DNA of 64,000 nucleotides, from NCBI GenBank assembly GCA_047495785.1, contig JBLDXI010000019.1, positions 1,116,001 through 1,180,000 on the forward strand, given 5' to 3'. Within the stretch, counting starts at the first letter, position 1. Every line of letters starts with the position of its first letter. The position numbers and the translations under genes were made by a program. Below the pieces are notes generated by a model. The model searched no databases. It was not told the DNA's origin and saw only the letters and a program-made list of their open reading frames with translations. This stretch comes from Lepidodermella squamata. Taxonomy: Eukaryota; Gastrotricha. Shown here piece after piece: positions 61,949-64,000 of this stretch.

Positions 61949-64000
61949 ATGTTTCTTTTCTCCTTTGTCGCATTAACTGTCGTCAGTTTCGCTGGAAATA
62001 CGCACTCGTCGCTGGCGCCGTCAATATTCAGTGGCAACGAATTACTTTTCCGAGCACTGCAAACAACACGCTTTAGCAACGAGCCACGCTCGTTAAACGT
62101 TATCGATGCTCTCGAATTATTTCTTCTCGGCTCATCTGCGGATCAAATCGACAAAATTCTGGTGCCAGGCTCAGGGCAGCACCGGTACGCGCTTGATTTG
62201 GCGCCGTTGAATGGCGGTTTTCACGTCTATTCACCGTCGAATGCCGCTCTTTACAACCTAATACCGGCCAAGTCGGTAGAACATTCCGATCTAATGATTC
62301 TTACCCGAGTGAAGTTCGACTCGATGAAACGCCAATTGCATAGAAGTCTCTTCACTGTTTCAACAATCGACTCAACTCTTACCCTAAACGCGTCGAATAT
62401 CTTTGTGCAACCAATTTTCACAGTTGGAATAATTGAGGATCGGCTGCTGATCGAATATTCGCGGGATGTTGAATCTCAGCCCGTCAAACTATCGGCTCCG
62501 CTCAGAATTCTCGACGAAAAATGGCATTCCATAGTAATACACTGGTCGAAAAGCGTTGACGAAAGCGATGATTTTTACGTTTGGCTCGATTGTCAACTGG
62601 TTTATCAAAGCGTTGCACCCCACCCGGAAATGTTTCTTGACAAAAATTGGCTAATTTCAGTTGGTTCGCTGAACAATCCGAACATATCGATTGTGAGGAA
62701 ATCCGACGCCTTTTACATGAACGAGCCATTTGATGGCGTTATCGAGCAGCTTGTTATCAGTCAAGATCGGACATTTCTGCATTGGGACGACCAATGTCGG
62801 TATCAGCGAGAGACCAGCGCTTCGAAACTCAGCTGTCCGATATGTTCGTCAACAGTTTTTTCCATACATAACCCAATCACGTCAGCTCAATCAAAACTGA
62901 TGACGGCTATTGGCAGGAACAAGCAGCGGCTGGTCGAAGAGTTCGACACTATTAAAGAGCAGTTGAACGCGGCTTTGCAGAGAATCGAATTTCTCGAGCA
63001 GGTTCAGAAGCTGGAGGAAGAAAGAACTGAAGCTTCTGGTCGATGTTTTGAACGCGAAGGAAGCCGATATTTCAATTTGAACGAAAGCTGGTCGGTGCAT
63101 AATTGCTCCCGCTACTGCACTTGCCACTTGGTTAATAACAAGCCTCGGCCAGTTTGCGAGCCGCTTAAATGTTCGCCTCTTCAAGCGGCTGACTGTCCGA
63201 AATATCCATACGGTGGCATTGTTTGGGACTTGGCCAACGGCTGCTGTCCAAGATGTCAGCGTAAAACAGGACAGGAAAAAACGGTCGGAATCGGTAGATC
63301 TTGCGTTCGGTGGCACCGAGCGTCGTCTGTGCCTCACGGAGCGCATTTTTTCATCCGACTGGAGAACGACACTTGCGCTGAGAAAAGGTAAATTTTGATA
63401 TAAAAATGAAAGCCACTCATAAAACGGGCTCAGATCTTAATCCAATATTTTTTTATTACCACGGTGCAATTATATATGAAGCAATATCGTTCTTTTCGTA
63501 GGTGCATTGATGGGCGAGAAACGGTTATTCGACAAGGTCACAAATCTCTGTTTTGTGGCAATTGTTTGAACTTTTCGAATTCATCGACCTCGGCAACGTT
63601 TGAACCAATCCGCAGTCTCGTTTCCTCTCGCCAGATCTGCTGCGGAGCCGGTTTTGGAACGTGCAAAACTCGAAGCTGCGAGCTGAATTCATCTTTATGT
63701 GATCATCCAAGCCGGGCTTATTGCATCGATACCCAGGAGGATATCGAGTGCCGATGCCGCGACGGCTTTATAGGCGACGGTTCTCGTTGCATTGGTTTGT
63801 TCGAATTTTGAATTTTAAGAGTAAATTCGTTATGGCAATATTTTTGTTAGATATCGATGAATGCCAGCAACCTTTTGGTTCCAGATTCTCCGCAAACTGC
63901 TCTGATTCCGAAATTTGCATAAATTCTCCAGGAGCCTATTATTGCGTAGCTAAAACAATTCCTCATCTAGACTCACATTCGGCTCAACATTCAATTAAGC
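61949..64000 (+). CDS. NELL-like: NELL-like secreted glycoprotein, 5' part (partial)
   Basis: Visible exons 61949-63387, 63502-63794 and 63851->64000, continuing beyond the window. A signal peptide (FLFSFVALTVVSFAG) is followed by a laminin-G/thrombospondin N-terminal-like domain (about 40-280; ILDEKWHSIVIHWSKSVDES, DCQLVYQSVAPH). A coiled coil covers about 320-355 (EEFDTIKEQLNAALQRIEFL). VWC-type cysteine modules follow (CTCHLVNNKPRPVCEPLKC, GCCPRC), then an EGF-like module (CRCRDGFIGDGSRC) and the start of a calcium-binding EGF (DIDECQQPFG). This order matches NELL1/NELL2, extracellular ligands in neural development. Part of the VWC-linker frame (after 63240) is less certain because another frame is also open there. 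Confidence 0.85.

Overview
The window is nuclear DNA of a small-genome invertebrate animal. Genes have GT-AG introns, many only about 47-60 bp, and they sit close together on both strands. There are clear animal orthologues (ADAM10, TTC16, CPT1, Wntless, SAAL1, homogentisate dioxygenase, NELL, polyubiquitin), a U2 snRNA and a tRNA-Ala(AGC). TTC16 is normally linked to motile cilia or flagella, which argues against a typical nematode. I cannot name the phylum; a tardigrade, rotifer, gastrotrich or flatworm-like animal would all fit. Many start codons lie 12-30 nt downstream of a T-rich AG acceptor-like site, and several co-directional genes are only 49-124 bp apart, which suggests spliced-leader trans-splicing and operon-like transcription.

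Layout. 1-6.8 kb: the 3' part of ADAM10, then TTC16 with a small antisense secreted cysteine-rich gene nested in its second intron. 7.4-12.8 kb: three secreted low-complexity products, namely a precursor made of six 18-residue repeats and two tandem Thr/Lys/Pro-rich mucin-like genes. 12.9-25.9 kb (minus strand): five tandem paralogues with ARM-like, TIR and SAM-like regions, 49-124 bp apart. 26.5-36.5 kb: ten tiny genes (59-81 residues) of one family, each a signal peptide, a very short ectodomain, one membrane helix and a short basic tail. They surround an ARM+SAM gene that lacks the TIR domain (30.4-33.4 kb). 36.9-40.4 kb: six-unit polyubiquitin and homogentisate 1,2-dioxygenase. 41.0-44.8 kb: a seven-exon gene of unknown function whose 1.6 kb intron holds U2 snRNA, a mariner-like MITE and tRNA-Ala. 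46.0-52.9 kb (minus): Wntless, SAAL1 and CPT1 in transcription order. 53.6-57.9 kb (minus): a twelve-finger C2H2 protein with a Gln-rich tail. 58.5-61.9 kb: mostly noncoding, with one weak gene candidate. 61.9-64 kb: the 5' part of a NELL-like gene.

The most unusual part is 12.9-36 kb. A TIR-domain gene array, probable NAD-cleaving immune or cell-death effectors by family, sits next to a TIR-less relative and an array of minute membrane peptides that I cannot assign to any known family. Exon structures below were built by hand from splice sites and reading-frame continuity; for every complete spliced gene listed the summed exon length is divisible by three.
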